Of a DNA stretch of 64,000 nt, positions 9,458 through 17,370 are shown piece after piece. A program made the position numbers and the translations under genes. This DNA is from Methylobacterium sp. Leaf117 (GTDB lineage: Bacteria; Pseudomonadota; Alphaproteobacteria; Rhizobiales; Beijerinckiaceae). Positions within the stretch are counted from its first letter, which is position 1, and each line of letters begins with the position of its first letter. The DNA is taken from positions 375,096 to 439,095 of the forward strand of contig NZ_LMNL01000012.1 in assembly GCF_001422985.1 (NCBI RefSeq), in the 5' to 3' direction. The notes under the pieces were generated by a model. It saw only the letters and a program-made list of their open reading frames with translations. It searched no databases and was not told the origin of the DNA.

Positions 9458-9952
9458 GTAACCTGTCTCCCGAGCCACGCATCGGAGCGCGGCACCGTGT
9501 CCAAGAAGGAAGATGGCAAGCGTCCGCGACCGCTCGCGAAGCGCTGAACTCAGCAACGAAAATTCGGTGATCCGCCGGTGACGCGACAGCCTCGGCGATG
9601 TTCCGAAGGTATCCCGCCGAGGGGGCTCACGTCAATAACTAGTGTGCCGACTGCGTGTTCCCGGCTATATGTAGTAGGATGTACCTGAATCCTGTGGATA
9701 TCCCGGAGGCCTTCGTAAGTGCCCTTTCGGCCTGAGAGATTCGCCTGCGAAAAGTTTTCCACCCACAGGCTGTCGGATCGCCACCTTCGTCGAAGGGATG
9801 GTTAACGCCTGGGGTGTGGGATTTCCGCCGCATTCGCAGCCACCGACCCGGTCTCGGAGGGGGCCACGGCGACTGGACTTACTGGGGGCACCTCACCATA
9901 GTTCCGCCGACACTCGATGGCGGGGTTTCCACGCCCCAATCAGGCGAACGCA
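9458..9952. other. Divergent intergenic region between nrdJ and NDUFA12 homologue
   Basis: No gene is supported in these 495 bases. The nrdJ leader (minus strand) carries the NrdR-like boxes and a DnaA-box-like TGTGGATAT at about 9695-9703. A long GC-rich leader precedes the NDUFA12 gene on the plus strand. No cobalamin riboswitch pattern was recognised. Confidence 0.5.
9630..9677. promoter_or_regulatory. Pair of NrdR-box-like operators upstream of nrdJ
   Basis: Two 16-bp sites fit the NrdR consensus acaCwAtATwTnGtgT. In the 13-bp core, CAATAACTAGTGT (9633-9645) matches at 11 positions and CTATATGTAGTAG (9665-9677) at 10. Their starts are 32 bp apart, about three helical turns, which is the known tandem arrangement of NrdR boxes. 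They lie 173-220 bp before the nrdJ start codon. Sequence and spacing are seen; binding is inferred. Confidence 0.65.
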
Positions 9953-10369
9953 ATGGCTCTCAAGGACACGCTCCTGCGGATTTTCACCTGGTGGAACGGG
10001 CAGACCATGTCGCTCGCGCTATACACGGCACGGCGCGGGCAGCGGGTCGGCTCCGACGATCACGGCAACGTCTATTATCGCGCGCAGGGAGCGCTCATTG
10101 ATCGCTCCGTTGGAACCGAACGGCGCTGGGTCGTCTATAACGGCTACGCCGACGCCTCGAAGGTACCTCCCGGCTGGCGCAGCTGGCTCTGCCACAACGG
10201 CGATGTGCCACCGAGCGAGGAGACTTACACGCCACGCGAGTGGCAGAAGCCTCATGTTGAAAATCTCACGGGCACGAGCGGTGCCTATCGGCCCCGCGGT
10301 TCGCAGCTCAATGTCGGCCAGCGACCGGCGGCGACCGGCGATTACGTTCCGTGGAGCCCGGGCAACTGA
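9953..10369 (+). CDS. Complex I accessory subunit, NDUFA12 family
   Basis: The start MALKDTLLRIFTWWNGQT is preferred over an ATG 12 codons upstream because family members begin with a short helix before the FTWWNGQT motif. The 138-residue product carries the family blocks GTxxYTARRGQRVGSDDHGN, RRWVVYNGY and ASKVPPGWRSWLCH, ending in a proline-rich YVPWSPGN. It is the bacterial counterpart of mitochondrial NDUFA12 (B17.2), an accessory subunit on the peripheral arm of NADH:ubiquinone oxidoreductase, found in alphaproteobacteria. It lies 113 bp upstream of a DUF2155 gene on the same strand, a pairing conserved in this order. A second complex I accessory homologue, NDUFS4, is at 59318. Confidence 0.93.
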   Translation: MALKDTLLRIFTWWNGQTMSLALYTARRGQRVGSDDHGNVYYRAQGALIDRSVGTERRWVVYNGYADASKVPPGWRSWLCHNGDVPPSEETYTPREWQKPHVENLTGTSGAYRPRGSQLNVGQRPAATGDYVPWSPGN

Positions 10370-10482
10370 TCCCGAACGCCCGGCATTCGGGACGCCGCGG
10401 CCCTTTTTCCACCAATCTTCTCAGGCCTAACCTCGCCCTCGCACCGCCGCTCCGATGAGAGCGCAGCCGAGAGGGGGCGCCC

Positions 10483-11160
10483 GTGAGCCGCAGCACAGCA
10501 GGATCGTACCGCCCCGTGGTCAAGCGCCTTATCCTCGCGTCGATCGCGACGGGCCTGCTCGCCGTTCCGGCTTCCGCCGACAAGATCAAGAACCCAACTG
10601 CGGTGTTTTCCGGCCTCGACAAGATCACCGGGCGTATCGTCTCCTTCGAGGTGGCCGTCGACGAGACGGTGCAGTTCGGCGCCCTGCAATTGACGCCGCG
10701 CGTCTGCTACAGCCGGCCACCGACCGAGAGTCCGAAGACCACGGGATTCCTCGAGGTCGACGAGGTGACGCTCGATAACAAGTACCGTCGCATTTTCACG
10801 GGCTGGATGTTTGCCTCGAGCCCGGGGCTCCATGCGATCGAACATCCGATTTACGATGTCTGGCTCGTCGATTGTAAGGGCGGTGCGGATGTGATCGCCG
10901 AGGCGCGCGAGCAGGAAGACGTGCCGGCGATGGCTTCCAAGCCGGAGAAGACCCGGCGTCCGAAGGGCGGGCAGGACGCGACGCGCACCGCCCAGCAGGT
11001 CAACCCGAACGGGCAGGTGGATGTGGAAGCGCCGCGCGGTGTGCCGGTGCAGCCCAAGCAGAAGCCATCACGGAAGTTCTTCCCGTCGAACGAGGGTCCG
11101 GCGGCCGCTCCGCCGCCGCCGCAACAGCCGCAATCGCTGTTCGACGCTCTGTTCCGCTAA
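10483..11160 (+). CDS. DUF2155 domain secreted protein
   Basis: The 225-residue product starts at GTG after a GAGAGGGGG ribosome site. A signal peptide (VVKRLILASIATGLLAVPASA, cleaved near residue 32) indicates export. The mature part has the DUF2155 domain: PTAVFSGLDKITGRI, a cysteine in LTPRVCYSRPP, and YRRIFTGWMFASSPGLHAIEHPIYDVWLVDC, containing two conserved cysteines. The tail from about residue 140 is low-complexity, rich in Pro, Lys and Gln. Function is unknown; in this order the gene is repeatedly found between NDUFA12 and aat, which suggests an envelope or respiratory role without proving it. A 14-bp tandem repeat begins at its stop codon. Confidence 0.9.
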   Translation: MSRSTAGSYRPVVKRLILASIATGLLAVPASADKIKNPTAVFSGLDKITGRIVSFEVAVDETVQFGALQLTPRVCYSRPPTESPKTTGFLEVDEVTLDNKYRRIFTGWMFASSPGLHAIEHPIYDVWLVDCKGGADVIAEAREQEDVPAMASKPEKTRRPKGGQDATRTAQQVNPNGQVDVEAPRGVPVQPKQKPSRKFFPSNEGPAAAPPPPQQPQSLFDALFR

Positions 11161-11208
11161 GACATCTCCGCTAAGACATCTCCGCTAAGACATCTCCGCT
11201 AAGACATC
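11154..11208. repeat. 14-bp tandem repeat spanning the DUF2155 stop codon
   Basis: The unit CCGCTAAGACATCT occurs at 11154-11167, 11168-11181 and 11182-11195, plus 13 of 14 bases at 11196-11208, all identical. The first copy contains the TAA stop of the upstream gene. As 14 is not a multiple of three, expansion is tolerable only after the stop. Confidence 0.95.
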
Positions 11209-11225
11209 CGCGGAACGCAGCGCAC

Positions 11226-11894
11226 TCAGGCCTCTCCGAGCGCGGCCAGGGCCTGCCGTCCACCGACGGAGCCGTCCCCTGGCCAGACGTCCCAATTCGC
11301 TGGCTGGAGAATCGCCTTGGCGAGTCGCCGCTTGTAGATATGGCGTGGCAGCTCTTCGGCGCCGAACTGCGTCAGGTGATCGGTGACGAACTGGGTGTCG
11401 GCGAGGCGGTAACCGCCTGCCCGCAGGCGCGCCACGAGATGGACAAGCGCAACCTTCGAGGCATCGCGCACCGTATGAAACATGCTCTCCCCGAAGAACG
11501 CGGCCCCGAGGGACACGCCGTAGAGGCCGCCGACCCGCTGACCTTCGAGGAAGACCTCGACGGTGTGAGCATGCCCGGAGTCGAACAAAGCGCCATAAAG
11601 TTCACGAATTCGACCATTGATCCAGGTTCGCTCGGCATCGCCGCGTGGAGCGGCACAGCCGGCGATCACCGCATCGAAATCCTGGTCGGTCCGAACCTCG
11701 AACAGGTCGGAACGCACCGTCCGGGCAAGCCGCTTCGCGACATGGAATCCGTCGAGGGGTAGAACCCCCCGCGCGCGCGGCTCGACCCAGTAGATGGCCG
11801 GGTCGTCAGCATCCTCCGCCATCGGGAAGATCCCGGCCGCATAGGCCTTCAGCAGGATCTCGGGCGTGATCTCAACACGGTCGCTATCGTACAT
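11226..11894 (-). CDS. aat: Leucyl/phenylalanyl-tRNA--protein transferase
   Basis: The enzyme transfers Leu or Phe from tRNA to the N-terminus of proteins with basic N-terminal residues, marking them for the ClpS/ClpAP N-end rule pathway. Family blocks are [81 protein letters not shown] and DTQFVTDHL, in the usual order. The start [12 protein letters not shown] (222 residues) is chosen by homology; a TTG-started version 24 codons longer (to 11966) is also open, and neither has a strong ribosome site. The gene sits in a conserved neighbourhood with accB/accC upstream and DUF2155/NDUFA12 convergent. Confidence 0.92.
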   Translation of the reverse strand: MYDSDRVEITPEILLKAYAAGIFPMAEDADDPAIYWVEPRARGVLPLDGFHVAKRLARTVRSDLFEVRTDQDFDAVIAGCAAPRGDAERTWINGRIRELYGALFDSGHAHTVEVFLEGQRVGGLYGVSLGAAFFGESMFHTVRDASKVALVHLVARLRAGGYRLADTQFVTDHLTQFGAEELPRHIYKRRLAKAILQPANWDVWPGDGSVGGRQALAALGEA

Positions 11895-12019
11895 GCGATG
11901 ATTTTGAAACGGAGCTACGTGGAAGGCCAGGGGCGGTGCGTCCGACAGGGATTCAAATAAGGACAAAGGGCGAAGCCTTGCGGCTCCGCCCCGACCTGAA
12001 CGAGGAACGTTCGCGTGTC

Positions 12020-12352
12020 TCAGTTGCTCGGACCGCCGGACGTGGTCCCAAGGTTTGGCACAGTGCGGTTCGGCTGCTCAGCATTTCCACCCTTGGCCGA
12101 ATCATCGACGATCGCTTCGCGGTTCGAGGTGTAGGGCGCCTCGACGACCGAACCGGTCACGTTCATGTCGACGCGGCCATCCACGTTGCGATAGGCGCCA
12201 TACGTCGACGGGTTGTCGATCGGACCACGGGTGGTGCCGCCGGCCTGCGGAACCGCACGCTCGGGCTGGCCGACGTTGCCGGACGGCGACTGGGCGAGGG
12301 CTGCGGTGGCGATAAGCGTTGCGGCGACGAAGCTGAGGCTGAAGGTGCGCAT
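12020..12352 (-). CDS. Small secreted protein, paralogue A (unknown function)
   Basis: The 110-residue product begins [21 protein letters not shown], a clear signal peptide cleaved after ALA. The mature chain is short, glycine/proline/asparagine-rich and probably disordered. It shares with the product at 12779-13084 the blocks [36 protein letters not shown] and a closing NR-VPN-G-TSGGP. The central part differs ([18 protein letters not shown] here). No domain is recognised and there is no cysteine in the mature part. The gene follows its paralogue on the same strand, but 426 bp and a terminator separate them, so it has its own promoter. Confidence 0.8.
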   Translation of the reverse strand: MRTFSLSFVAATLIATAALAQSPSGNVGQPERAVPQAGGTTRGPIDNPSTYGAYRNVDGRVDMNVTGSVVEAPYTSNREAIVDDSAKGGNAEQPNRTVPNLGTTSGGPSN

Positions 12353-12624
12353 GGACGTCTTTCGGTCGTTAGGAATACTCAGTCGCTGACGTGGAGAATT
12401 GCCGCTGAGCACCCTTGGCTCACGGTGTCTCCGCCGGACTGACGTGGGGTGAGAAGTCGTGACCCCTCAATGCGTTCCGGTGAATGTTTCGCTGGCAATG
12501 TGTCGCGGGTCCAGGCAATGGACGAATCCGAAATCATTCCCACGCGAAACAAACCGGGCTTGAAAAGCTCAGTTTACCGCGTTTTGCAGCGGTGATGCGG
12601 GTGACGAAGATATTTTTCGCGTCA

Positions 12625-12657
12625 CTTGAAGGACGTTCAAGCACAACCTGGTTGTGC
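12625..12657. promoter_or_regulatory. Two abutting inverted repeats upstream of paralogue A
   Basis: CTTGAA-ggacg-TTCAAG (12625-12641) directly joins GCACAACC-t-GGTTGTGC (12641-12657), sharing one base. They lie about 270 bp before the start codon of the 12020-12352 gene, in a 354-bp stretch without genes. Dyads of this size are typical of dimeric regulators, but no binding protein is known. Confidence 0.4.
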
Positions 12658-12707
12658 GCAATCTCACACGAGATTCAGCAATCTCAGCCCGTCCGATGAT
12701 TAAGATC

Positions 12708-12737
12708 AAAAAAACCGGCCCCGTGAGGAGCCGGCTT
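12708..12737 (-). terminator. Rho-independent terminator after paralogue B
   Basis: Read on the minus strand, an eight-base stem (CCGGCTCC / GGGGCCGG, one G-U pair) with a TCAC loop is followed by seven T. It lies 42 bases after the stop of the gene at 12779. Confidence 0.85.
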
Positions 12738-12778
12738 TCAAGAGAGGATCAGTCGCGGCGTGAGGAGCGAACAACGCC

Positions 12779-13084
12779 TCAGCGGGCTGGGCCGCCTGAC
12801 GTGCTTCCGGTGTTCGGAACGCTCCGGTTGGTGTCGTTCGCGTTGCCTCCCTTCGCCGAGTCCACCGCACCAGCCCCAGGACTCATGCCACGCTCGCCCA
12901 CCGGTGCGGTGGCGCCCGCCGCCGGTGCCATGCCGCGTGTGGAGGGATTGTCGATCGGACCCTTCGTCGTACCTCCGGCTTGCGGCACGGCGCGCTCGGG
13001 TTGGCCGACATTTCCCGAGGGAGACTGCGCCAGTGCAGGACCGGCAAGCAGAAGACCAATGATCAAAGAAATATGGAAGCGCAC
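12779..13084 (-). CDS. Small secreted protein, paralogue B (unknown function)
   Basis: The GTG start at 13084 has AAGGAC eight bases upstream; the frame stays open 38 codons further but without a signal. The 101-residue product begins with a signal peptide ending in LLLAGPALAQ. The mature region repeats the paralogue-A blocks ([41 protein letters not shown]), with an Ala/Gly/Pro-rich middle (GMAPAAGATAPVGERG). It has no cysteine and no known domain. A GGAAC-N16-GGTT element about 70 bp upstream resembles an extracytoplasmic sigma EcfG promoter, so stress control is possible. The pair lies inside the accC-aat neighbourhood and looks like a local duplication. Confidence 0.78.
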   Translation of the reverse strand: MRFHISLIIGLLLAGPALAQSPSGNVGQPERAVPQAGGTTKGPIDNPSTRGMAPAAGATAPVGERGMSPGAGAVDSAKGGNANDTNRSVPNTGSTSGGPAR

Positions 13085-13152
13085 AGGAAAACGTCCTTGT
13101 GATGAAGCTGGCACCTCCCGGGACGAGACACCAGCGAAGCGGATAGACAGGA

Positions 13153-13177
13153 AACCGGCCTCCCGCCCACGCGTTCC
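13153..13177 (-). promoter_or_regulatory. Sigma-EcfG-like promoter, paralogue B
   Basis: On the minus strand GGAAC (13177-13173), 16 bases, then GGTT (13156-13153). The general-stress sigma factor of alphaproteobacteria recognises GGAAC-N16/17-cGTT, so the -35 is perfect and the -10 has three of four. It is 69 bases from the GTG. Confidence 0.4.
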
Positions 13178-13215
13178 ACGCCACTCCACCACCGGCACTT
13201 CATCTGCTTGCCTGC

Positions 13216-14571
13216 CTAGGGCTCATCGAGGCCACCATCGGCCAGAAACCCCTCCAGCCAATGAATATCGTAATCTCCGTTCTGGACATCCAGGTTGCGA
13301 ACCAGAGTCCGGAAGAGGGGCAAGGTGGTATCGACGCCGTCGACCACGAACTCGTCCAGAGCCCGGCGCAGGCGCATCAGGCACTCGTTGCGCGTGCGGC
13401 CATGCACGATCAGCTTGCCGATCAGGGAATCGTAGTTCGGTGGAATCCGGTAGCCCTGGAAGACAGCCGAATCGACGCGAACCCCAAGGCCGCCGGGGGG
13501 ATGAAAGTAGGTGATCAGACCGGGTGAGGGTCGGAAGGTCGCTGGATGCTCGGCATTGATCCGGCACTCGATGGCGTGACCTTCCACCTTGATCTCATCC
13601 TGAGTCACCGACAGAGGCAGGCCGGCCGCAACACGGATCTGTTCGTTCACGAGATCAATCCCGGTGATCATCTCGGTTACCGGATGCTCGACCTGGATGC
13701 GCGTATTCATCTCGATGAAGTAGAACCGCCCATCCTCGTAGAGAAATTCCACCGTACCAGCGCCGAGATACTTCAGTTCCTGCATCGCACGGGCGCAGAT
13801 GCCGCCGATCTCGGCCCGCATCTCAGCGTCGAGGACCGGGGATCCGCCTTCCTCCCAGACTTTCTGATGCCGCCGCTGCAGAGAGCAGTCGCGTTCGGCC
13901 AGATGCACCGCATTGCCGCGTCCATCCCCGAGCACCTGGACCTCGATGTGGCGCGGCTTCTCGAGATACTTTTCCAGGTAGACCGCATCGTCACCGAAGG
14001 CCGCTTTGGCCTCGGTCCGGGCCATGCCGAGCGCCTGTTCGAGATCGGCCTCGGTCCGGGCGACCTTCATGCCGCGCCCGCCACCACCGGAAGCGGCTTT
14101 GACCAGGACGGGGTACCCGATCTCAGCCGCGATCCGCTTGGCTTCCTCGGGTTCCTCGACGCCGCCCTCCGAGCCGGGAACGCACGGAATACCGAGACGT
14201 TTTGCGGTGCGCTTGGCCTCGATCTTGTCGCCCATGATGCGGATATGCTCCGCCTTAGGACCGATGAAGCCGATATTGTGGTGGGCGAGCACCTCGGCGA
14301 AGCGGGCATTCTCGGAGAGGAAGCCGTATCCGGGATGAACCGCGTCGGCCCCGGTGATCTCGCAGGCGGCGATGATCGACGGGATGTTGAGGTAGCTGTC
14401 ACGGGCCGCCGGTGGGCCGATGCAGACGCTCTCATCGGCCAGACGCACGTGCATCGCATCGGCATCGGCCGTGGAATGGACCGCCACGGTCGCGATTCCG
14501 AGTTCCTTGGCCGCGCGCAGGATGCGCAGGGCGATTTCGCCCCGGTTGGCGATCAGGATCTTTTCGAACAT
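13216..14571 (-). CDS. accC: Acetyl-CoA carboxylase, biotin carboxylase subunit
   Basis: AccC carboxylates the biotin of AccB with bicarbonate and ATP, the first half of malonyl-CoA formation. The start [16 protein letters not shown] is the canonical N-terminus; six further upstream codons are not used. The 451-residue protein shows [11 protein letters not shown], the glycine-rich ATP loop [51 protein letters not shown] and [10 protein letters not shown], all in order and of family length. It follows accB at 14 bp on the same strand and forms an operon with it; the carboxyltransferase genes accA/accD are not in the window. Confidence 0.97.
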   Translation of the reverse strand: MFEKILIANRGEIALRILRAAKELGIATVAVHSTADADAMHVRLADESVCIGPPAARDSYLNIPSIIAACEITGADAVHPGYGFLSENARFAEVLAHHNIGFIGPKAEHIRIMGDKIEAKRTAKRLGIPCVPGSEGGVEEPEEAKRIAAEIGYPVLVKAASGGGGRGMKVARTEADLEQALGMARTEAKAAFGDDAVYLEKYLEKPRHIEVQVLGDGRGNAVHLAERDCSLQRRHQKVWEEGGSPVLDAEMRAEIGGICARAMQELKYLGAGTVEFLYEDGRFYFIEMNTRIQVEHPVTEMITGIDLVNEQIRVAAGLPLSVTQDEIKVEGHAIECRINAEHPATFRPSPGLITYFHPPGGLGVRVDSAVFQGYRIPPNYDSLIGKLIVHGRTRNECLMRLRRALDEFVVDGVDTTLPLFRTLVRNLDVQNGDYDIHWLEGFLADGGLDEP

Positions 14572-14585
14572 GGGTGCGGCCCGGC

Positions 14586-15068
14586 TCACTCGATGACGAG
14601 GAGAGGTTCGCCGAACTCGACGGGTTGCCCGTCCTCGACGAAGACGGCGGTGACGGTGCCGGAACGAGGAGCGACGATCTCGTTGAAGGTCTTCATCGCC
14701 TCGATCAGGAGGAGTTTCTCGCCCGCCTCAACCTTGGACCCGACATCGACGAACAGCTTCGCTTCCGGCGACGGGCGGCGATAGGCGGTACCGACCATGG
14801 GGGAGGGTACGGCACCCGGATGCCCGGCGCCGGCCTTGCCGCGATCGACCCCGCCGCCAGGACCCGGAGTGGCGAGGGGAGCCGAGACGGCTGCCATCGC
14901 GGGAGCCGGCGCAGGCGCGGCCACCTGCACCTGGACCGCTTCAATGCGGCGGGCGACGCGGATGCGCAGATCGCCCTTTTCGACCTCGATCTCGCTGAGA
15001 TCGGTCTCGTTGATCAGCTTGGCGAGCTCGCGGACGAGCTCCGGATCGAAGGGGTCGTTCTTGGACAT
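14586..15068 (-). CDS. accB: Biotin carboxyl carrier protein of acetyl-CoA carboxylase
   Basis: The 160-residue product starts [18 protein letters not shown]. It has the N-terminal helical region, an Ala/Pro-rich linker (about residues 48-85), and the C-terminal biotinyl domain with [20 protein letters not shown] and the biotinylation motif EAMKTFN, in which the lysine is modified by biotin ligase. It carries carboxybiotin from AccC to the carboxyltransferase. It is the first gene of the accB-accC unit. In many related genomes aroQ (3-dehydroquinate dehydratase) lies between the DsbA-like gene and accB; here the gap is only 113 bp and holds no gene. Confidence 0.97.
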   Translation of the reverse strand: MSKNDPFDPELVRELAKLINETDLSEIEVEKGDLRIRVARRIEAVQVQVAAPAPAPAMAAVSAPLATPGPGGGVDRGKAGAGHPGAVPSPMVGTAYRRPSPEAKLFVDVGSKVEAGEKLLLIEAMKTFNEIVAPRSGTVTAVFVEDGQPVEFGEPLLVIE

Positions 15069-15181
15069 CGGCTCGGTCGTCTTCAGGTCAGGCGCAGGGT
15101 GCGGCTAGGATCGACGGGAAATGACGCCGCCAGGCGAGACTCGCAAGGCGGCGACGGATCGAATGCGGAAGGCGCTTGGGC

Positions 15182-15970
15182 TCAGCAGCTCGCGTGACCG
15201 CACTGGCGCACGTCGGAAATGGTCTTGCGAATCGGGTCGACGCCCACAGCACCCGGGATGACCTCGTCGCCAATGATGAAGGCGGGGGTTCCCGAAAGCC
15301 CGAGCTTGTCGCCGAGGCCGACATTCTCGGACAGGGCGGCCTTCACTTCCGGACCCTGCGCATCCTTGAGCAGGCGGGTGACGTCGAGACCCATCTCCTT
15401 GCCAACGGCCAGCGCGCGTTCGCCGTTCACCCGGCCTTTGGATTCCAGGAGCTTGGTGTGGAATTCAAAGACCTTATCGCCCTTGAGCTGCTGCTTGGCG
15501 GCCAGGGCGATCTTGCTCGCTTCCAGCGACTCGGCACCGAGAACAGGAAAGTCCTTCAGGACGACGCGCAGCTTCGGGTCGCCCTTGATGAGAGCCTGGA
15601 TGTCCGACAGCGCCTTGCGGCAATAGCCGCAATTGTAGTCGAAGAATTCGACCATCGTGACGTCGCCATTCGGGTTGCCCGCGACCACGCCATGGGGCGA
15701 ATTGATCAGGGCCTCACGCGCCTCCTTGAGTGCGGCGGACTGCGCAAGCTTCTGCGTCTCCTGCTGCCGGCGCTCACCTTCCGCGATCGCCTCCTGCAGC
15801 ACGTCGGGGTTCTTGACAAGGTAATCCTTGATGATGCCCTCGATCGCTTGGCGCTGAACGTCCGTGAACGCAGCGGCCGGAGTGGTTTGGCTCGGAGTGG
15901 TCTGCGCCGAGGCGACACCCAGGGTGCCGGCAAGAATCGTGGCGCAGAGCAGGGAACGGAAGAGGGGCAT
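15182..15970 (-). CDS. DsbA-family thiol:disulfide oxidoreductase, exported
   Basis: The start MPLFRSLLCATILAGTLGVASA gives a signal peptide and has GAGG just upstream; the frame is open 14 codons further. The 262-residue protein has an N-terminal helical region (FTDVQRQAIEGIIKDYLVKNPDVLQEA, a pattern of exported DsbA-like proteins), then a thioredoxin fold: VTMVEFFDYNCGYCRKAL with active-site CGYC, PVLGAESLEASKIALAA and a cis-proline segment SGTPAFIIGDEVIPG. The last residues contain two more cysteines (CGHASC). It is expected to form or shuffle disulfides in the periplasm. It is upstream of accB on the same strand, with 113 bp between. Confidence 0.9.
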   Translation of the reverse strand: MPLFRSLLCATILAGTLGVASAQTTPSQTTPAAAFTDVQRQAIEGIIKDYLVKNPDVLQEAIAEGERRQQETQKLAQSAALKEAREALINSPHGVVAGNPNGDVTMVEFFDYNCGYCRKALSDIQALIKGDPKLRVVLKDFPVLGAESLEASKIALAAKQQLKGDKVFEFHTKLLESKGRVNGERALAVGKEMGLDVTRLLKDAQGPEVKAALSENVGLGDKLGLSGTPAFIIGDEVIPGAVGVDPIRKTISDVRQCGHASC

Positions 15971-16131
15971 ACGTCCTCGCGAAGCGGGACCGGTCAGACG
16001 TAGGCCGGCCATCGGGGGTCATCTCAATTCGACATGCGGTTAGCGGCCGGGTTAGGCGTTTTCGCGGCGGGCGGTCAATCGTGGAATGGCGGGTTTGTCC
16101 CAGGTCCTGCGCAGGGGCTATGACGGGGCGG

Positions 16132-17310
16132 ATGACACAAGCTCCGATCCTCGCTCCGAAGTTCTCATCGCAGCGCGCAGCCCGCGTTGCGCCGTTCCTG
16201 GCCATGGACGTGATGTCGGCCGCCGCAGCGCGCGAGGCGCGCGGGGAGGGCGTCGTCCATATGGAGGTCGGCCAGCCCTCGGCACCGGCGCCCCGAGCCG
16301 TGATCGCGGCAGCGCAGGCTGCCCTTGCGAACGGCGCTTTGCCCTACACCCAGGCCCTGGGATTGCCCGCTCTGCGCGAGCGCATCGCGCGCCACTATAC
16401 GGAGACCTATGGAGTCGCGGTATCACCGAGCCGCATCGTGGTGACCACCGGCTCGTCGGCGGGCTTCGTGCTGGCCTTCCTCGGGCTGTTCGATGCCGGC
16501 GCCCGCATCGCGGTGCCGCAGCCGGGCTATCCGGCCTATCGCAGCCTGCTGCATGCCCTTGACCTGGTCCCGGCGCCCCTGGTTCTGCAAGATGCCGACC
16601 GGTTCGCTCCGACCGGCTCCGCCCTGCGGGCGCTGCACGAACGCGAAGGACTGTCGGGCATCCTGGTGATGAGTCCGGCGAACCCATCCGGCACGGTGAT
16701 CGAGCCCGAACGCCTCGCTGACCTTTGCGCCACGGCCCGGGCGCTGAACCTCCGATTCATCTCCGATGAGATCTATCATGGGCTCGCCTACGGCGTGCCG
16801 ACGGAGACCGCCCTGCGCTACGATGACGAAGCGATCGTCATCAACTCGTTCTCGAAGACCTGGTGCATGACCGGATGGCGCATCGGCTGGATGGTGGTAC
16901 CGGACTGGCTCGCCCGTCCCGTCGAGCGGCTCGCCCAGAACCTCTACATCTCACCGCCATACTTATCGCAGGTGGCTGCACTGGCTGCCTTCGACGCGGT
17001 TGAAGAGGTTGAAGCCGTGCGGGCGGGCTATGCCGCCAATCGAGCGCTGCTACTCGACGCCTTCCCGAGTCTCGGACTCGGGCGGACACATCCGGCCGAC
17101 GGCGCCTTCTATCTCTATGCCGATGTCTCCAACCTGACCAACGACTCGGTCGCCTTCTGCCGGCGCATGCTCGACGAAGCGGGGGTTGCGGCGACCCCGG
17201 GCTTGGATTTCGACGCACAGGATGGGAGCCACCACGTCCGATTCTCCTTCGCCGGCTCCAACGCCGATTGCGTCGATGCGGTGCGACGCCTCAAGGCGTG
17301 GCTGCGCTGA
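16132..17310 (+). CDS. PLP-dependent aminotransferase, class I/II
   Basis: The start is taken at MTQAPILAPKFSSQRA (16132, upstream GGGGCGG); ATGs at 16120 and an earlier GTG are possible. The 392-residue enzyme is a fold-type I aminotransferase: YTQALGLPALRERIA, TTGSSAGFVLAFLGLFD, VPQPGYPAYRS, MSPANPSGTVI (Asn of the PLP site), ISDEIYHGLAY (Asp contacting the pyridine nitrogen) and NSFSKTWCMTGWRIGW with the Schiff-base lysine. C-terminal VRFSFAGS supplies the substrate-carboxylate arginine. It resembles the aspartate/alanine/valine-pyruvate group annotated generically in Rhizobiales; substrate cannot be assigned from sequence. It is a single gene convergent with rne. Confidence 0.9.
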   Translation: MTQAPILAPKFSSQRAARVAPFLAMDVMSAAAAREARGEGVVHMEVGQPSAPAPRAVIAAAQAALANGALPYTQALGLPALRERIARHYTETYGVAVSPSRIVVTTGSSAGFVLAFLGLFDAGARIAVPQPGYPAYRSLLHALDLVPAPLVLQDADRFAPTGSALRALHEREGLSGILVMSPANPSGTVIEPERLADLCATARALNLRFISDEIYHGLAYGVPTETALRYDDEAIVINSFSKTWCMTGWRIGWMVVPDWLARPVERLAQNLYISPPYLSQVAALAAFDAVEEVEAVRAGYAANRALLLDAFPSLGLGRTHPADGAFYLYADVSNLTNDSVAFCRRMLDEAGVAATPGLDFDAQDGSHHVRFSFAGSNADCVDAVRRLKAWLR

Positions 17311-17317
17311 AACGCAA

Positions 17318-17346
17318 AGCGGGGCAGGCTTCATGCCCACCCCGCT
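17318..17346. terminator. Hairpin between convergent aminotransferase and rne genes
   Basis: AGCGGGG (17318-17324) pairs with CCCCGCT (17340-17346), with an inner GGC/GCC pair. There is no long T-run on either side; its position between two convergent genes supports a terminator. Confidence 0.5.
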
Positions 17347-17370
17347 CCGTTCATACCGGTGTAACGGCGT

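Noticed and set aside
9690..9710. DnaA-box-like TGTGGATAT near nrdJ
   Set aside because: A single 8-of-9 match without a cluster, AT-rich unwinding element or oriC neighbour genes.
9709..9760. Glycine-riboswitch-like AATCTCTCAGGC...AAAGGGCA on the minus strand upstream of nrdJ
   Set aside because: It matches only the 3' half of one aptamer. The 5' GGGAGAG partner is not found upstream and glycine control of nrdJ makes no biological sense.
13546..14784. 412-codon plus-strand frame opposite accC/accB
   Set aside because: Antisense of two certain genes; no recognisable domain.
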